Positions 41,727 to 57,855 are shown, counted from the stretch's first letter. The stretch is DNA of 64,000 nucleotides from Bacillus amyloliquefaciens DSM 7 = ATCC 23350 (GCF_000196735.1 NC_014551.1:3529001-3593000); one strand, 5' to 3'. Program-made: numbers and translations. Notes: generated from the letters alone by a model not told the origin.

Positions 41727-43037
41727 TTATGCGTTTAAGTCAGTAACGGCTTCTTTACTTTCTTGTTCAGCGGCCGTTTCATCGACAACACGCTCGATGT
41801 CAGCGCCGAGAGCCTCAAGTTTTTTATGGAAATCCACATAACCGCGATCCAAATGCTTCAGTTCCGTGACGCGTGTATGACCTTCAGCCACTAATCCCGC
41901 AAGAATCAGCGCCGCGCCCGCACGCAGGTCCGTAGCGGCAACTTCTGCGCCTTGCAGCTGTACAGGACCGTTAATGATCACAGAACGTCCTTCAATTTTA
42001 ATGTCGCCATTCATCCGGCGGAATTCTTCAGCATGCATAAAACGGTTTTCAAACACAGTTTCAGTAATCATGCTTGTTCCGCTCGCACGGAGAAGCAGCG
42101 CCATCATTTGTGACTGCATGTCAGTCGGGAATCCTGGGTGAGGCATCGTTTTGATGTCGATCGGCTTCAGCTGTGCAGGACCGATGACACGAAGGCCTTC
42201 TCCTTCATCCGTAATTTTGACGCCCATTTCTTCCATCTTCGCAATTAAAGACGTAAGATGCTCAGGAACCGCACCTTTTACTAATACATTTCCTTCCGTG
42301 ATAGCCGCGGCCACCATAAAAGTACCCGCTTCAATACGGTCAGGAATGATGTTGTGTCTTACGCCGCGAAGCTTCTCGACACCTTCAATTTTAATGGTGC
42401 CTGTGCCGGCTCCGCGGATTTTTCCGCCCATCGCATTGATATAGTTCGCTAAGTCAACGATTTCAGGCTCTTTTGCCACGTTTTCAAGCGTTGTTGTTCC
42501 TTCAGCTAATGCAGCTGCCATAATCAAGTTTTCTGTCGCACCCACACTTGGGAAATCTAAATAGATTTTTGCGCCCTGCAGACGGCCTTCTACTTCTGCT
42601 TCAATAAAGCCGTTGCCTACTTTGATTTTTGCACCCATTGCTTCAAAGCCTTTTAAATGCTGGTCAATCGGTCTTGAGCCGATTGCGCAGCCGCCAGGAA
42701 GCGCTACTCTTGAATGACCCGTACGGGCTAACAGAGGGCCCATAACAAGCACTGACGCGCGCATTTTACGCACATATTCAAAAGGTGCTTCTGTTTCTAA
42801 AGCGTAAGAAGCGTTTACGGTAACTTCATTATTCTCAAAATGCACATCTGCTCCTAAATGACGCAACACTTCGTTAATTGTATATACATCGGAGAGCGTA
42901 GGTACATCACATATTACGCTTTTTTCTTCACTTGCTAATAAAGATGCAGCGATAACAGGTAAAACGGCATTTTTTGCTCCTTCAACTTTCACTGTGCCGT
43001 TTAACTTCTGACCGCCGCGGACGATGATTTTTTCCAA
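41727..43037 (-). CDS. murAA: UDP-N-acetylglucosamine 1-carboxyvinyltransferase MurAA
   Basis: This 436-residue enzyme adds phosphoenolpyruvate to UDP-GlcNAc, the first committed step of peptidoglycan synthesis. The N-terminal [20 protein letters not shown] holds the catalytic Lys22. The fosfomycin-target cysteine is Cys117 in [15 protein letters not shown]. The end is rich in Glu and Ala. Neighbours (spoIID, ywmB) mark it as the essential MurAA, not MurAB. In B. subtilis it is degraded by ClpCP. Confidence 0.96.
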   Translation of the reverse strand: MEKIIVRGGQKLNGTVKVEGAKNAVLPVIAASLLASEEKSVICDVPTLSDVYTINEVLRHLGADVHFENNEVTVNASYALETEAPFEYVRKMRASVLVMGPLLARTGHSRVALPGGCAIGSRPIDQHLKGFEAMGAKIKVGNGFIEAEVEGRLQGAKIYLDFPSVGATENLIMAAALAEGTTTLENVAKEPEIVDLANYINAMGGKIRGAGTGTIKIEGVEKLRGVRHNIIPDRIEAGTFMVAAAITEGNVLVKGAVPEHLTSLIAKMEEMGVKITDEGEGLRVIGPAQLKPIDIKTMPHPGFPTDMQSQMMALLLRASGTSMITETVFENRFMHAEEFRRMNGDIKIEGRSVIINGPVQLQGAEVAATDLRAGAALILAGLVAEGHTRVTELKHLDRGYVDFHKKLEALGADIERVVDETAAEQESKEAVTDLNA

Positions 43038-43070
43038 GGTATTCCCCTCCGCGTCCCTATATTCTCTATA

Positions 43071-43811
43071 TTAATATTCAGTTGTCACGATTGGTGTGCC
43101 AACCGTAACGGTATGTTTTTCGCCCATTCCCGCACTTCTAAGCGCAATTTGCACATTCATCTTATGTTTCGATGTCATGATGTAATCTGTCCACTTATAT
43201 GTAAATGCAGAAACAGAAACGAAATGAGGCTCAACTACATGTTCAACTGGACTTGCTTCAAATTCTTTCATGAGCTGTTCTGCTTTTTTTTGCAAAACAA
43301 TACTCATATTATCATTTAAATGACCCTTTAGACAAGTAAAAATAAATACTTTATTTTGAAATATGTCATGTGCCTGCCGTTCAAACTGTTCATATGTATC
43401 ATTCCAGTTTTCCGGTTGCTCCGGGCTCATTTGCTCATATAATAAATACGAAGTTGGGTTCTGGTTTTTGAGGGTAGTGACGAGCTGCAGTTTAAAAGTT
43501 GTGTGATTTTTTTTGTCAGAATATGTGCCGACGGCCTTTACGATTTTATCTTCCTCGGCGGTTTCCCAATGATACTGCGGATTTTGCGCCTTCAGTTCTT
43601 TCACCTTGTCATCAAATTCACTCAGTGACAGGTTCAGATTTTCTTTCGCATGAAGCGTCCACTCATCAACAGTGACATCCTGCCGCTCCATTCCTTCGGC
43701 AATCTGGGCAAGCGGAGACAGCTCACTCGCATGAATGGAATGAAATACCGCAATTAAGGCGCTTAAAAAAACAAAAAACAAGATGATACGGCCTGCTCTT
43801 TTTTTCTTCAT
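43071..43811 (-). CDS. ywmB: YwmB family exported protein
   Basis: This 246-residue protein has an N-terminal hydrophobic signal or anchor (about 7-28) and then an extracellular domain of the YwmB/TATA-box-binding-like family. No catalytic motif is seen. It is followed by murAA after 33 bases in the same direction, which suggests co-transcription and a link to the wall. The exact function is unknown. Confidence 0.85.
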   Translation of the reverse strand: MKKKRAGRIILFFVFLSALIAVFHSIHASELSPLAQIAEGMERQDVTVDEWTLHAKENLNLSLSEFDDKVKELKAQNPQYHWETAEEDKIVKAVGTYSDKKNHTTFKLQLVTTLKNQNPTSYLLYEQMSPEQPENWNDTYEQFERQAHDIFQNKVFIFTCLKGHLNDNMSIVLQKKAEQLMKEFEASPVEHVVEPHFVSVSAFTYKWTDYIMTSKHKMNVQIALRSAGMGEKHTVTVGTPIVTTEY

Positions 43812-43952
43812 ATCGATCTCTCCCCCTTACTCCCATTTTTGCCGGAGCCGGGGAAAGCGATACATGGAAAACTTCGTCAAAACTCGCCAAGCGGGTGAAG
43901 AAAAATTGGTTTCTCCCCCAGCGATTCCCTTCATTACAACTGACGAAACTTC

Positions 43953-44192
43953 TTAAAACAAGTATGGAAGCTGCTTCGAATAGGTAAGATAATCTAAAAA
44001 GAAGTTGGCGACTGCCGTTCCGATCGCAATGGTAAGAAGAATAATCAGCAGCCGTGCCTGCACTATTTTTCCTTTTCGGATCAGCGGATCAAAGTTGACG
44101 GCCTGAAGCGCCCACCATGTCACCGCAATGCATACCAAGTGAATCAGGATGCTGATTGCGGCCTGCTGCCCCAATACATTCACAAATTCCAT
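43953..44192 (-). CDS. ywzB: Small membrane protein YwzB (DUF1146)
   Basis: This 79-residue protein has two membrane helices (about 8-28 and 46-68) and belongs to the DUF1146 family. The family is regularly found between the atp operon and murAA in Bacillus. The ribosome site (AAAGGAGATGG) precedes the ATG. The function is unknown. Confidence 0.85.
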   Translation of the reverse strand: MEFVNVLGQQAAISILIHLVCIAVTWWALQAVNFDPLIRKGKIVQARLLIILLTIAIGTAVANFFLDYLTYSKQLPYLF

Positions 44193-44355
44193 CTCCTTTC
44201 ATTTTTTCCGCCCCTCATATCCTCTCTTATTATATAAGAAGAAGAGAGAAAGATGATCATTTTTACAGCAGAATTTTTATCCAAAATTAGGGGCAATCCC
44301 CGCTTAAATGTCCGTTCTCCGGCATGGTATACTTTTTTGGAAAGGAGATGGGAAT

Positions 44356-44826
44356 ATGAATCATTCCTTTTTTCATCCGGAAAAGCAGTATGGGGAAACA
44401 CTGCCCGTATTTGACCATGAGTGGGAAGCGATTGCATTCTACTATGATTATAGACAGTCTCAAACAGAGGAACTGAAAGAATTATGTCAGTTTTTCAACA
44501 TTTCTCTTGATTATTCACACGGCAGCCTGCAGGAATTGGAAACCCTTTACTTCCGCAGCATTAAAGAGCTGCTGCTGGCGGATTGGAACCTGCCGATTGA
44601 CGAATTTGAGAAAATGCTCAGCGTGTATGTCATCGATTGCGCCATCAGACACCATGACGATGCCGAATGGATCGTCAAACCTTATCCGTACACGGACGGC
44701 GCCTATACGACAGGTGTGCGAAGAGGAAACAAAACGTGGCACACCGACAACTGCTGTGAGCATTTATATCTGCAAAAAGAAGAGGATCATCCGCTTATCG
44801 GCGTCTATGAATCTCTTATGCGTTAA
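44356..44826 (+). CDS. ywmA: Conserved hypothetical protein YwmA
   Basis: This 156-residue soluble acidic protein is without a signal peptide. It has two adjacent cysteines (TDNCCEHLY near 135-143) and several histidines, so metal binding is possible. The ATG at 44356 follows AAAGGAGATGG; an earlier in-frame start lies upstream of that site. It is divergent from ywzB and convergent with the atp operon. The name is by position; the function is unknown. Confidence 0.8.
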   Translation: MNHSFFHPEKQYGETLPVFDHEWEAIAFYYDYRQSQTEELKELCQFFNISLDYSHGSLQELETLYFRSIKELLLADWNLPIDEFEKMLSVYVIDCAIRHHDDAEWIVKPYPYTDGAYTTGVRRGNKTWHTDNCCEHLYLQKEEDHPLIGVYESLMR

Positions 44827-44831
44827 TATAG

Positions 44832-44870
44832 AAAAAGAATCCTTCTCAGATAGCCGAGAAGGATTCTTTT

Positions 44871-44872
<2 letters not shown>
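44832..44872. terminator. Bidirectional terminator, end of atp operon and ywmA
   Basis: AAAAGAATCCTTCTC (44833-44847) pairs with GAGAAGGATTCTTTT (44856-44870), a 15-base-pair stem with T-runs on both strands. Confidence 0.9.
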
Positions 44873-45281
<409 letters not shown>

Positions 45282-45292
45282 CTAGGACCAGA

Positions 45293-47624
<2,332 letters not shown>

Positions 47625-47640
47625 TCATTTGCGTAAAAAG

Positions 47641-47665
47641 AGAGAAAAAGAGAACCTTTTTCTCT
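47641..47665 (-). promoter_or_regulatory. Intercistronic hairpin between atpA and atpG
   Basis: AGAGAAAAAG (47641-47650) pairs with CTTTTTCTCT (47656-47665) around five bases; on the minus strand CTTTTT follows. It looks like a weak terminator or a processing and stability element inside the operon. Confidence 0.55.
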
Positions 47666-47678
47666 CATCTTCTAAGGG

Positions 47679-49187
<1,509 letters not shown>

Positions 49188-49203
49188 TTAGGTTTCACCC
49201 CTT

Positions 49204-50258
<1,055 letters not shown>

Positions 50259-50339
50259 CTACTACGGCAACTCCCTTCTGCAGGTTTTCTCTGCTGATAA
50301 AAAGCCGTTTCAAGCCGGCCTGCTTATCAGACATAAAGC

Positions 50340-50375
50340 AATGGCGAAGGTTCTCTTAGAGTGATCTTCGCCATT
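50340..50375 (-). promoter_or_regulatory. Hairpin between atpE and atpF
   Basis: AATGGCGAAG (50340-50349) pairs perfectly with CTTCGCCATT (50366-50375) around a 16-base loop. No T-run follows, so it may act as a 3' stability or processing element for atpE rather than as a terminator. Confidence 0.6.
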
Positions 50376-50400
50376 TTTAGTTCATATAAGGCTTTTTTGC

Positions 50401-50628
<228 letters not shown>

Positions 50629-50658
50629 TTAAAATGTTATCCGAATGGATATATGATT

Positions 50659-51784
<1,126 letters not shown>

Positions 51785-52038
51785 CAACTATCTGTCTCCT
51801 GATGAAAATGTAATATAATTCCTGGATACGGCAATACATGCGGTTAACCCTTGCAGAAGGCCTTTTTTGTCCCGCAAAAAAACGGCCTGTTCGAAAAAAC
51901 CACTCATCCTCCTGGTGCGGGATGCTGTTTCATTCGCTTAGATAAATCCTCATGTAACGGGTTTTTTTGGGAGGATTTAAAATGAGGATGGATACTAGAA
52001 ATGAAAGGAATGAAAACCTTCTCATAATACCCTCGTTT
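51785..52038 (-). promoter_or_regulatory. Long untranslated leader of the atp operon
   Basis: About 250 bases separate the predicted start of transcription from atpI. A hairpin AGGCC-T6-G with C-A7-C-GGCCT is at 51858-51888. No long frame with a ribosome site was found in the leader. Beyond the promoter, 52068-52170 is AT-rich with nothing further that I could identify. Confidence 0.5.
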
Positions 52039-52067
52039 AGCATACAATAGCCCCTAACATGTGTCAA
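52039..52067 (-). promoter_or_regulatory. Sigma-A promoter of the atp operon
   Basis: On the minus strand, a perfect TTGACA (52062-52067) and TATGCT (52039-52044) are 17 bases apart. Confidence 0.8.
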
Positions 52068-52170
52068 TCTGTTTAAAGTTAAAAAACTTTTTATACCGAA
52101 AGCATACACAGAATGTTCACAAATTCACCTATAACTGTATGAACTCTCCCCATTCAGCAAAAATCTGGAT

Positions 52171-52201
52171 AAAAAAAAGAAAACCTCTGAATGAGGTTTT
52201 C
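52171..52201 (-). terminator. Intrinsic terminator after upp
   Basis: GAAAACCTC (52179-52187) pairs with GAGGTTTTC (52193-52201), followed by eight Ts on the minus strand. Confidence 0.9.
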
Positions 52202-52205
52202 TGAT

Positions 52206-52835
52206 TTATTTTGTTCCGTACAGTCTGTCACCCGCGTCACCGAGACCCGGAACGATATAGCCTTTTTCATTCAGTTTTTCATCAAGGGCCGCGATATAAA
52301 TATCAACGTCAGAATGATGTTTCTGCAGCTCTTCCACGCCTTCGGGGGCCGCTACAAGACACATAAAACGAATGTTTCTCGCGCCGCGCTTTTTCAGGCT
52401 GTTTATCGCTTCAACCGCAGAGCCTCCCGTTGCAAGCATCGGGTCCACGACAATAAATTCACGCTCTTCTACATCAGAAGGAAGCTTGACATAGTATTCC
52501 ACCGGTTTTAAGGTTTCCGGATCACGGTATAATCCGACATGTCCCACTTTAGCCGCCGGGATTAATTTCAGCATGCCGTCCACCATTCCGAGACCCGCTC
52601 TCAGGATCGGCACAATACCGAGTTTTTTCCCTGAAATCACTTTGGATGTCGCTGTTTGAACAGGTGTTTTCACTTCCACTTCTTTAAGCGGAAGATCACG
52701 TGTAATTTCAAACGCCATCAGTGATGCAACTTCGTCCACAAGGTCTCTGAAATCCTTTGTGCCTGTATCTTCATTCCGAATATATGTCAGCTTATGCTGG
52801 ATTAAAGGATGATCAAATACGTAAACCTTTCCCAT
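52206..52835 (-). CDS. upp: Uracil phosphoribosyltransferase
   Basis: This 209-residue salvage enzyme makes UMP from uracil and PRPP. The PRPP-binding loop is [11 protein letters not shown] near 129-139, and the uracil site is in [17 protein letters not shown] near the C-terminus. The start [11 protein letters not shown] follows AAAGGAG; 30 extra upstream codons were rejected. Confidence 0.97.
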   Translation of the reverse strand: MGKVYVFDHPLIQHKLTYIRNEDTGTKDFRDLVDEVASLMAFEITRDLPLKEVEVKTPVQTATSKVISGKKLGIVPILRAGLGMVDGMLKLIPAAKVGHVGLYRDPETLKPVEYYVKLPSDVEEREFIVVDPMLATGGSAVEAINSLKKRGARNIRFMCLVAAPEGVEELQKHHSDVDIYIAALDEKLNEKGYIVPGLGDAGDRLYGTK

Positions 52836-52924
52836 ACTGTGTTCAGCTCCTTTTTGTTGTCCGAGTGACTTTTTCACACTTCTATTGATTCTACAGAAAA
52901 AGACAAACAGTTTCAAGAAAATCA

Positions 52925-52962
52925 TAAAAAAACCCGCCGGATCAGGGTTCCGGCGGGTTTCT
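52925..52962 (-). terminator. Intrinsic terminator after glyA
   Basis: AAACCCGCCGG (52930-52940) pairs with CCGGCGGGTTT (52950-52960); A- and T-runs flank. Confidence 0.85.
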
Positions 52963-52968
52963 TCCTTA

Positions 52969-54216
52969 TTAATAGTCCAGTTCTTTATATAAAGGAAACT
53001 TCTCAGTCAAGGCAGACACACGCTGTCTCGCTTCTTCAAGTTTTGCTTCGTCTTCATGATTTTTCAGCGCGAGGCCGATGATGGCGCCGACTTCTTCAAG
53101 CGCGTCACCGTCAAATCCGCGGCTTGTCACAGCTGCCGTACCGAGACGGATTCCGCTTGTGACGAACGGTTTTTCCGGATCGTAAGGGATCGCGTTTTTA
53201 TTAGATGTAATGCCGATTTCATCAAGAACATGTTCAGCGACTTTTCCGGTCAGACCGAGAGAACGGAGGTCAACAAGCACAAGGTGGTTATCCGTTCCGC
53301 CTGATACGAGCTGAATGCCTTCTTTGTTCAGAGATTCAGCAAGGCGCTTCGCGTTCGAGATGACGTTTTGCGCATATGTTTTGAAATCATCTTCAAGCAC
53401 TTCCCCGAAAGAAACGGCTTTTGCCGCGATAACATGCATAAGCGGTCCGCCTTGGATGCCCGGGAAAATGGATTTATCAATTTTTTTGCCGAACTCTTCA
53501 CGGCAAAGGATCATTCCTCCGCGCGGTCCGCGAAGTGTTTTGTGAGTCGTTGTCGTTACAAAGTCAGCGTAAGGAACCGGGTTCGGATGAAGGCCGGCCG
53601 CGACAAGACCCGCGATATGCGCCATGTCGACCATGAAGTAAGCGCCGACTTCATCAGCGATGTCACGGAATTTTTTAAAGTCGATCGTGCGGGGGTATGC
53701 GCTCGCTCCGGCAACGATCAGTTTCGGCTTATGCGCCAGCGCTTTTTCACGCACGTCTTCATAATCTATATATTGCGTGTCTTTATCGACACCGTATTCA
53801 ACAAAGTTGTATTGAACGCCGCTGAAATTAACCGGGCTTCCGTGTGTTAAGTGGCCGCCGTGGGAGAGGTTCATGCCGAGCACCGTGTCGCCGTGCTCTA
53901 GAATCGTGAAGTAAACAGCCATGTTCGCCTGAGCGCCTGAGTGCGGCTGAACGTTTACATGCTCAGCTCCGAAAATCTCTTTCGCGCGGTCGCGGGCGAT
54001 GTCCTCAACGACATCAACGTGCTCACAGCCCCCGTAGTAGCGTTTGCCGGGATAGCCTTCAGCGTATTTGTTTGTTAAAACAGAGCCTTGCGCTTCCATT
54101 ACCGCTTCCGTCACGAAGTTTTCAGAAGCAATTAATTCGATCTTAGTCTGTTGACGCTTACGCTCATCTCTGATGGCGTTAAACACTTGTTTATCTTGTA
54201 CAGGTAAATGTTTCAT
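52969..54216 (-). CDS. glyA: Serine hydroxymethyltransferase
   Basis: This 415-residue PLP enzyme converts serine and tetrahydrofolate to glycine and methylene-tetrahydrofolate. The PLP lysine is in [15 protein letters not shown] (about 223-237). N-terminal [11 protein letters not shown] and [15 protein letters not shown] are typical. It stands alone between upp and ywlG, with its own promoter and terminator. Confidence 0.98.
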   Translation of the reverse strand: MKHLPVQDKQVFNAIRDERKRQQTKIELIASENFVTEAVMEAQGSVLTNKYAEGYPGKRYYGGCEHVDVVEDIARDRAKEIFGAEHVNVQPHSGAQANMAVYFTILEHGDTVLGMNLSHGGHLTHGSPVNFSGVQYNFVEYGVDKDTQYIDYEDVREKALAHKPKLIVAGASAYPRTIDFKKFRDIADEVGAYFMVDMAHIAGLVAAGLHPNPVPYADFVTTTTHKTLRGPRGGMILCREEFGKKIDKSIFPGIQGGPLMHVIAAKAVSFGEVLEDDFKTYAQNVISNAKRLAESLNKEGIQLVSGGTDNHLVLVDLRSLGLTGKVAEHVLDEIGITSNKNAIPYDPEKPFVTSGIRLGTAAVTSRGFDGDALEEVGAIIGLALKNHEDEAKLEEARQRVSALTEKFPLYKELDY

Positions 54217-54266
54217 CAGCGAAATCCTCTCCTATCCGTTTCCTGTTCTTTATTTTTACCACCCTT

Positions 54267-54295
54267 ATTGTACATGGTTTTTCAGGTGAATGTAA
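54267..54295 (-). promoter_or_regulatory. Sigma-A promoter of glyA
   Basis: On the minus strand, TTACAT (54290-54295) and TACAAT (54267-54272) are 17 bases apart. A CGAAC core at 54336-54340 is a weak PurR-box candidate. Confidence 0.6.
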
Positions 54296-54363
54296 CAGCT
54301 TATTTAAAAAAATCACAATATTTAATTAGAAAACACGAACGTTATATAGGAAAAGTATTTTCA

Positions 54364-54906
54364 TCATTCGCATTCATAAACAGCGCGAATTCCGCCGATC
54401 AGCTTCGGCCTTGTCCGGGCCATCGTCACATGCGCTTCTCCGAGCTCACGGCTTGATACCCGGACAGGGACGGCGACGGGTTTTAAATGCATACCGATGA
54501 ACGTATCTCCGATGTCAATTCCGGCGTCGGCCTGAATCGATTCAGCGAGCACGGGAGATTGCATCTGCCGGTATGCATAAGAAGCCATCGCTCCGCCCGC
54601 TTTGGGGACGGGGACGGCTGAAACAATGGGAAGCCTGAACCGCTCGGCCGTTTCCGCTTCAATGACAAGCGCCCTGTTTAAATGCTCGCAGCATTGAAAA
54701 GCAAGATGCACACCCGTTTTTTCCTTGAACCGGGCAAGTCCGCCGTAAATCAATTCAGCCCAGTCCCCGCTTCCGGCGGTGCCGATCCGGCTTCCGGCGG
54801 CCTCACTCGTACTGCATCCGATCACCAGCAGACTGCCGTCCGTCAGTCCGGCCTGCTCTTGAAACTCAGTCAGCATGTCCGTCCATTTTTGCTTCATCTC
54901 TTCCAT
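54364..54906 (-). CDS. ywlG: Conserved protein YwlG (DUF436)
   Basis: This 180-residue protein belongs to the DUF436/TIGR01440 family of unknown function. It has [17 protein letters not shown] near 30-46 and a C-terminal [23 protein letters not shown] stretch. The ribosome site AGAGGTG precedes the ATG. It follows rpiB by 13 bases in the same direction. Confidence 0.88.
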   Translation of the reverse strand: MEEMKQKWTDMLTEFQEQAGLTDGSLLVIGCSTSEAAGSRIGTAGSGDWAELIYGGLARFKEKTGVHLAFQCCEHLNRALVIEAETAERFRLPIVSAVPVPKAGGAMASYAYRQMQSPVLAESIQADAGIDIGDTFIGMHLKPVAVPVRVSSRELGEAHVTMARTRPKLIGGIRAVYECE

Positions 54907-54919
54907 TGTCCAGCACCTC

Positions 54920-55369
54920 TTACAGATTTTTTTCTTCGTAATCTGCGATTTTGCCGATCCGCCGTTCGTGGCGGCCGCCCGTAAATTCAGTCGTCAGCCA
55001 GATTTTTGCGATTTCGCGCGCCAGACCCGGGCCGATAACGCGTTCTCCCATCGCAAGAACATTCGTATCATTGTGTTCTCGCGTCGCTTTTGCGCTGAAA
55101 GTGTCATGCGCAAGCGCACAGCGTATTCCTTTTACCTTGTTAGCGGAAATGCTCATGCCGATGCCTGTGCCGCAAATTAAAATTCCCCTGTCAACTTCGC
55201 CGCTCACCACTTTTTCCGCTACCGGAAAAGCGTAGTCTGAATAATCGACCGAGCCGCCGCCGCATTCACAGCCCATATCAATGTATTCAATCTGCAATTC
55301 ATCTAAAAGACTTTTTATTTCTTCGCGGATATGGACGCCGCCGTGATCTGACGCAATAGCTACTTTCAT
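54920..55369 (-). CDS. rpiB: Ribose-5-phosphate isomerase B
   Basis: This 149-residue RpiB/LacAB-family sugar-phosphate isomerase has ASDHGG near 6-11 with the ring-opening region and the catalytic cysteine in [19 protein letters not shown] (about 63-81). A perfect AGGAGG precedes the ATG. In B. subtilis this is YwlF, and it may also act on allose phosphate. Confidence 0.93.
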   Translation of the reverse strand: MKVAIASDHGGVHIREEIKSLLDELQIEYIDMGCECGGGSVDYSDYAFPVAEKVVSGEVDRGILICGTGIGMSISANKVKGIRCALAHDTFSAKATREHNDTNVLAMGERVIGPGLAREIAKIWLTTEFTGGRHERRIGKIADYEEKNL

Positions 55370-55502
55370 TCAATTTACCTCCTAGGTGTGGCTGGGCGAA
55401 GACAGCCCAGTGTGCTTGTCCTTTTTTTACGAAATCCGTTGATTTCATTCTACTCTTTCACATTCGTTTTGCAAATGACCTGTTTGCAGATTTTCTGACA
55501 GG

Positions 55503-55958
55503 TTACTTGCTTTTGCCGTCAAGTAATTGATCAGCTAAAAGGGTCAGCAGCTCCTCCAGTTCGTCCCGCGTCTGTTTATAAACATCAAGCGAACCGCCGA
55601 ACGGGTCAGAGATATCTCCGTTTGTCCCCGTTACGTATTCTTTAATGGTAAATACTTTGCCCTGACTGTTTTGATATCTGCTTTCGATCAGCTGTTTATG
55701 CTGTTCGGTCATCGCCAGCACCAGATCGGCCGTCTCGATATGTTCTTCCGATAAGGGAGATGAAGTGTGATTGAGAGCGATCCGTTTTTCAAACAGCGCT
55801 TCCACGGCATGTGCCGACGCTTTTCCGTGCGGAGACGCGAATACTCCGGCAGAGCTTGCGCTGACGTCCAGCCCTTTCGTTACTGCAATGGATTTAAAAA
55901 GAGCCTCAGCCATGGGACTGCGGCACGTATTGCCTGTACAAACAAAGATTATTTTCAT
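55503..55958 (-). CDS. ywlE: Protein-arginine phosphatase YwlE
   Basis: This 151-residue low-molecular-weight phosphatase removes phosphate from arginine residues added by McsB. The P-loop is CTGNTCRS (7-14) with catalytic Cys7. Thr11 is the residue that in B. subtilis YwlE favours phospho-arginine over phospho-tyrosine. The general acid Asp is in SDPFGG near 117-122. The start MKIIFV follows GAGGTG; an ATG three codons upstream was rejected. Confidence 0.95.
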   Translation of the reverse strand: MKIIFVCTGNTCRSPMAEALFKSIAVTKGLDVSASSAGVFASPHGKASAHAVEALFEKRIALNHTSSPLSEEHIETADLVLAMTEQHKQLIESRYQNSQGKVFTIKEYVTGTNGDISDPFGGSLDVYKQTRDELEELLTLLADQLLDGKSK

Positions 55959-56031
55959 ATCCGTCACCTCTTACTGCCTATTATAAATGAAGAAAAAAGA
56001 AACGGCATCTTCGTTTCTTTTTTTACGTATC

Positions 56032-56589
56032 TTATATCGGTAAAAGCAGTTTCAGCCCGAATCCGATCAAAATGGCTCCGCCGAGCGCTTCGCTGTAAGA
56101 GCCGAGCCACGACTGCACCTTTCTTCCCGCCAAAAGACCCGCCCATGTTAAAACGGTGCTGAAGGCTCCGAACAGCACAACGGCCAGAATCGGATTGGAA
56201 CCGTTCATTCCGAGGCTGAGCCCGACAGAAAAGCTGTCAAGACTGACACCGACCGCGAATAATAACAGTCCCGAGCCTGCCGGAGATATGAGCGGCCCGT
56301 CTGATTGTTTAAACGCGGCGATGATCATTTGCACCCCTAAAATGAAAAGAAGAGACCCGCCGATGTAAACAGCGAGCATCCCCAGAAAACCGGACAGCAG
56401 ATGCCCGGCCGCCATTCCTGCCAGCGGCATCATGACATGAAACAGTCCGATGACAACCCCTATATGAAAAATCTGTTTTTTCCTCATCTGAATCATGCCC
56501 ATTCCGAGCCCGACGGAAAAAGCATCCGTCCCCAAAGCAAATGCCATGATGCTTAAGGAGACAAGCTCCCCGATGAATAGATTCGACAT
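56032..56589 (-). CDS. mntP: Manganese efflux pump MntP-type protein
   Basis: This 185-residue protein has six membrane helices as two DUF204 repeats. Each repeat holds a conserved Asp segment: [15 protein letters not shown] (about 18-32) and [15 protein letters not shown] (about 114-128). Family members export manganese. In B. subtilis this is YwlD. I saw no yybP-ykoY riboswitch upstream. Confidence 0.88.
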   Translation of the reverse strand: MSNLFIGELVSLSIMAFALGTDAFSVGLGMGMIQMRKKQIFHIGVVIGLFHVMMPLAGMAAGHLLSGFLGMLAVYIGGSLLFILGVQMIIAAFKQSDGPLISPAGSGLLLFAVGVSLDSFSVGLSLGMNGSNPILAVVLFGAFSTVLTWAGLLAGRKVQSWLGSYSEALGGAILIGFGLKLLLPI

Positions 56590-56594
56590 GAAAT

Positions 56595-56649
56595 AAAAAA
56601 CCCCCTTGGACGTGCCCGCTTGTTTAGCTTATGCATGTCCGATAAGGGG
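56595..56649 (-). terminator. Long bulged terminator after ywlC
   Basis: On the minus strand, CCCCTT-ATC-GGACATG pairs with CACGTCC-AAGGGG with one bulge, and is followed by TTTTTT. The hairpin spans over 45 bases. Confidence 0.75.
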
Positions 56650-56658
56650 TAGAACAAG

Positions 56659-57699
56659 TTAATGGATAACGGTGCCGCCTGCGGCTTTCATCAGCCTGTT
56701 CATAACGGCGAGCCCCACTCCGGTATCCGGAAAGGATTCAGAAATAATCATATCCACTTCCGCTTCATCAAAGCTGCGGAGCGCATCGTATAAGGCGGAC
56801 GCCACTGTTTCAAGGTCGGCGCGCCGGCCGCAGACCTTAATGAAATCAGCCTGGTAACTCTCGGCATTCTCTTCTGTTGTCAGGATGCCGATTCGTTTTC
56901 CCCGGCTTTTATATTCGTCCGCCAGCTCTTGAATTCTCCGGGCGCCGCCGTCAGCAACAGCCAGCGGTGCAGAAGGCGCGTAATGTGTATATTTCATACC
57001 AGGAGAAATAGGAACCTCATCTTCTTCGGTCAGTCCTTTATCCACAAGGACCGGACCGGCGGCGGATTCAATCTGCTCTTTTGTCACACCGCCCGGGCGA
57101 AGCAGCACAGGCTGTTTCCCCGCACAGGAAAGAACGGTTGATTCTACTCCGATTCCCGTCGCGCCGCCGTCCACAATACCGGCAATGCGGCCGTTTAAAT
57201 CATGTGCCACGTGCTCGGCCTTCGTCGGGCTCGGTTTTCCTGATAAATTCGCGCTCGGGGCTGCGATCGGCAGTCCGGCCGAGCTGATCAGGGCTAACGC
57301 CACCGGATGATCCGGCATTCTGACAGCTACCGTCTCAAGCCCCGCGGTGACACGGGGTGACAGCACCCCGGGCTTACACGGCAAGACAAGAGTCAGCGCC
57401 CCCGGCCAAAAAAGCTTCATGAGCTTTTTCGCCGTCTCCGGAATATGGCTGATAAAACGATCAAGCTGGCCGATGTCAGATATATGCACGATCAGCGGAT
57501 TATCGCTCGGTCTTCCTTTCGCCTCATATATTTTCGTTACGGCTTCTGTATTTTCAGCATTAGCGCCAAGTCCGTAAACGGTTTCTGTCGGAAAAGCCAC
57601 AACTTCATTCTGCCGGAGCAATTCCGCTGCTTGTGTAATCTGGGGATCAGTTGTGGATAATTCTGCGGAAGAATCCACAAACCATCTTCTTGTTTTCAT
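56659..57699 (-). CDS. ywlC: Threonylcarbamoyl-AMP synthase (Sua5/TsaC)
   Basis: This 346-residue enzyme makes threonylcarbamoyl-adenylate for the t6A modification of tRNAs that read ANN codons. The YrdC domain (about 15-205) has VAFPTETVYGLGANA, GRPSDNPLIVHI and APSANLSGKPSPT. The C-terminal Sua5 domain (about 230-346) follows the linker SPGMKYTHYAPSAPL. A DnaA-box cluster lies at and before its start. Confidence 0.95.
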   Translation of the reverse strand: MKTRRWFVDSSAELSTTDPQITQAAELLRQNEVVAFPTETVYGLGANAENTEAVTKIYEAKGRPSDNPLIVHISDIGQLDRFISHIPETAKKLMKLFWPGALTLVLPCKPGVLSPRVTAGLETVAVRMPDHPVALALISSAGLPIAAPSANLSGKPSPTKAEHVAHDLNGRIAGIVDGGATGIGVESTVLSCAGKQPVLLRPGGVTKEQIESAAGPVLVDKGLTEEDEVPISPGMKYTHYAPSAPLAVADGGARRIQELADEYKSRGKRIGILTTEENAESYQADFIKVCGRRADLETVASALYDALRSFDEAEVDMIISESFPDTGVGLAVMNRLMKAAGGTVIH

Positions 57700-57849
57700 G
57701 TATAACCAAACTCCTTATTTTAAAGCGGTAAAACTTTATTTTCTCTCGTGTATTCCTTTTGAAAGTATAAAAGATGTCCTTAAATAAAACAAGTGTTATC
57801 CACAAACTGTGGACAACACTTTTCAATAAGTGGATAACTTTGTGTATAA
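57652..57849. promoter_or_regulatory. DnaA-box cluster at ywlC
   Basis: Three perfect DnaA boxes (TTATNCACA) are at 57652-57660 (minus), 57796-57804 (plus) and 57841-57849 (minus). Two more with one mismatch are at 57808-57816 (minus) and 57829-57837 (minus). A DnaA-bound cluster at ywlC is known in B. subtilis. Four of the five sites lie within 54 bases in the ywlB-ywlC gap, the fifth inside the start of ywlC. Confidence 0.85.
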
Positions 57850-57855
57850 GTAAGG

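Noticed and set aside
54331-54343. PurR box upstream of glyA
   Set aside because: Only the CGAAC core is kept and no second inverted box was found at the usual distance.
56590-56658. yybP-ykoY manganese riboswitch before mntP
   Set aside because: The structure there is the ywlC terminator; no conserved riboswitch core is seen.
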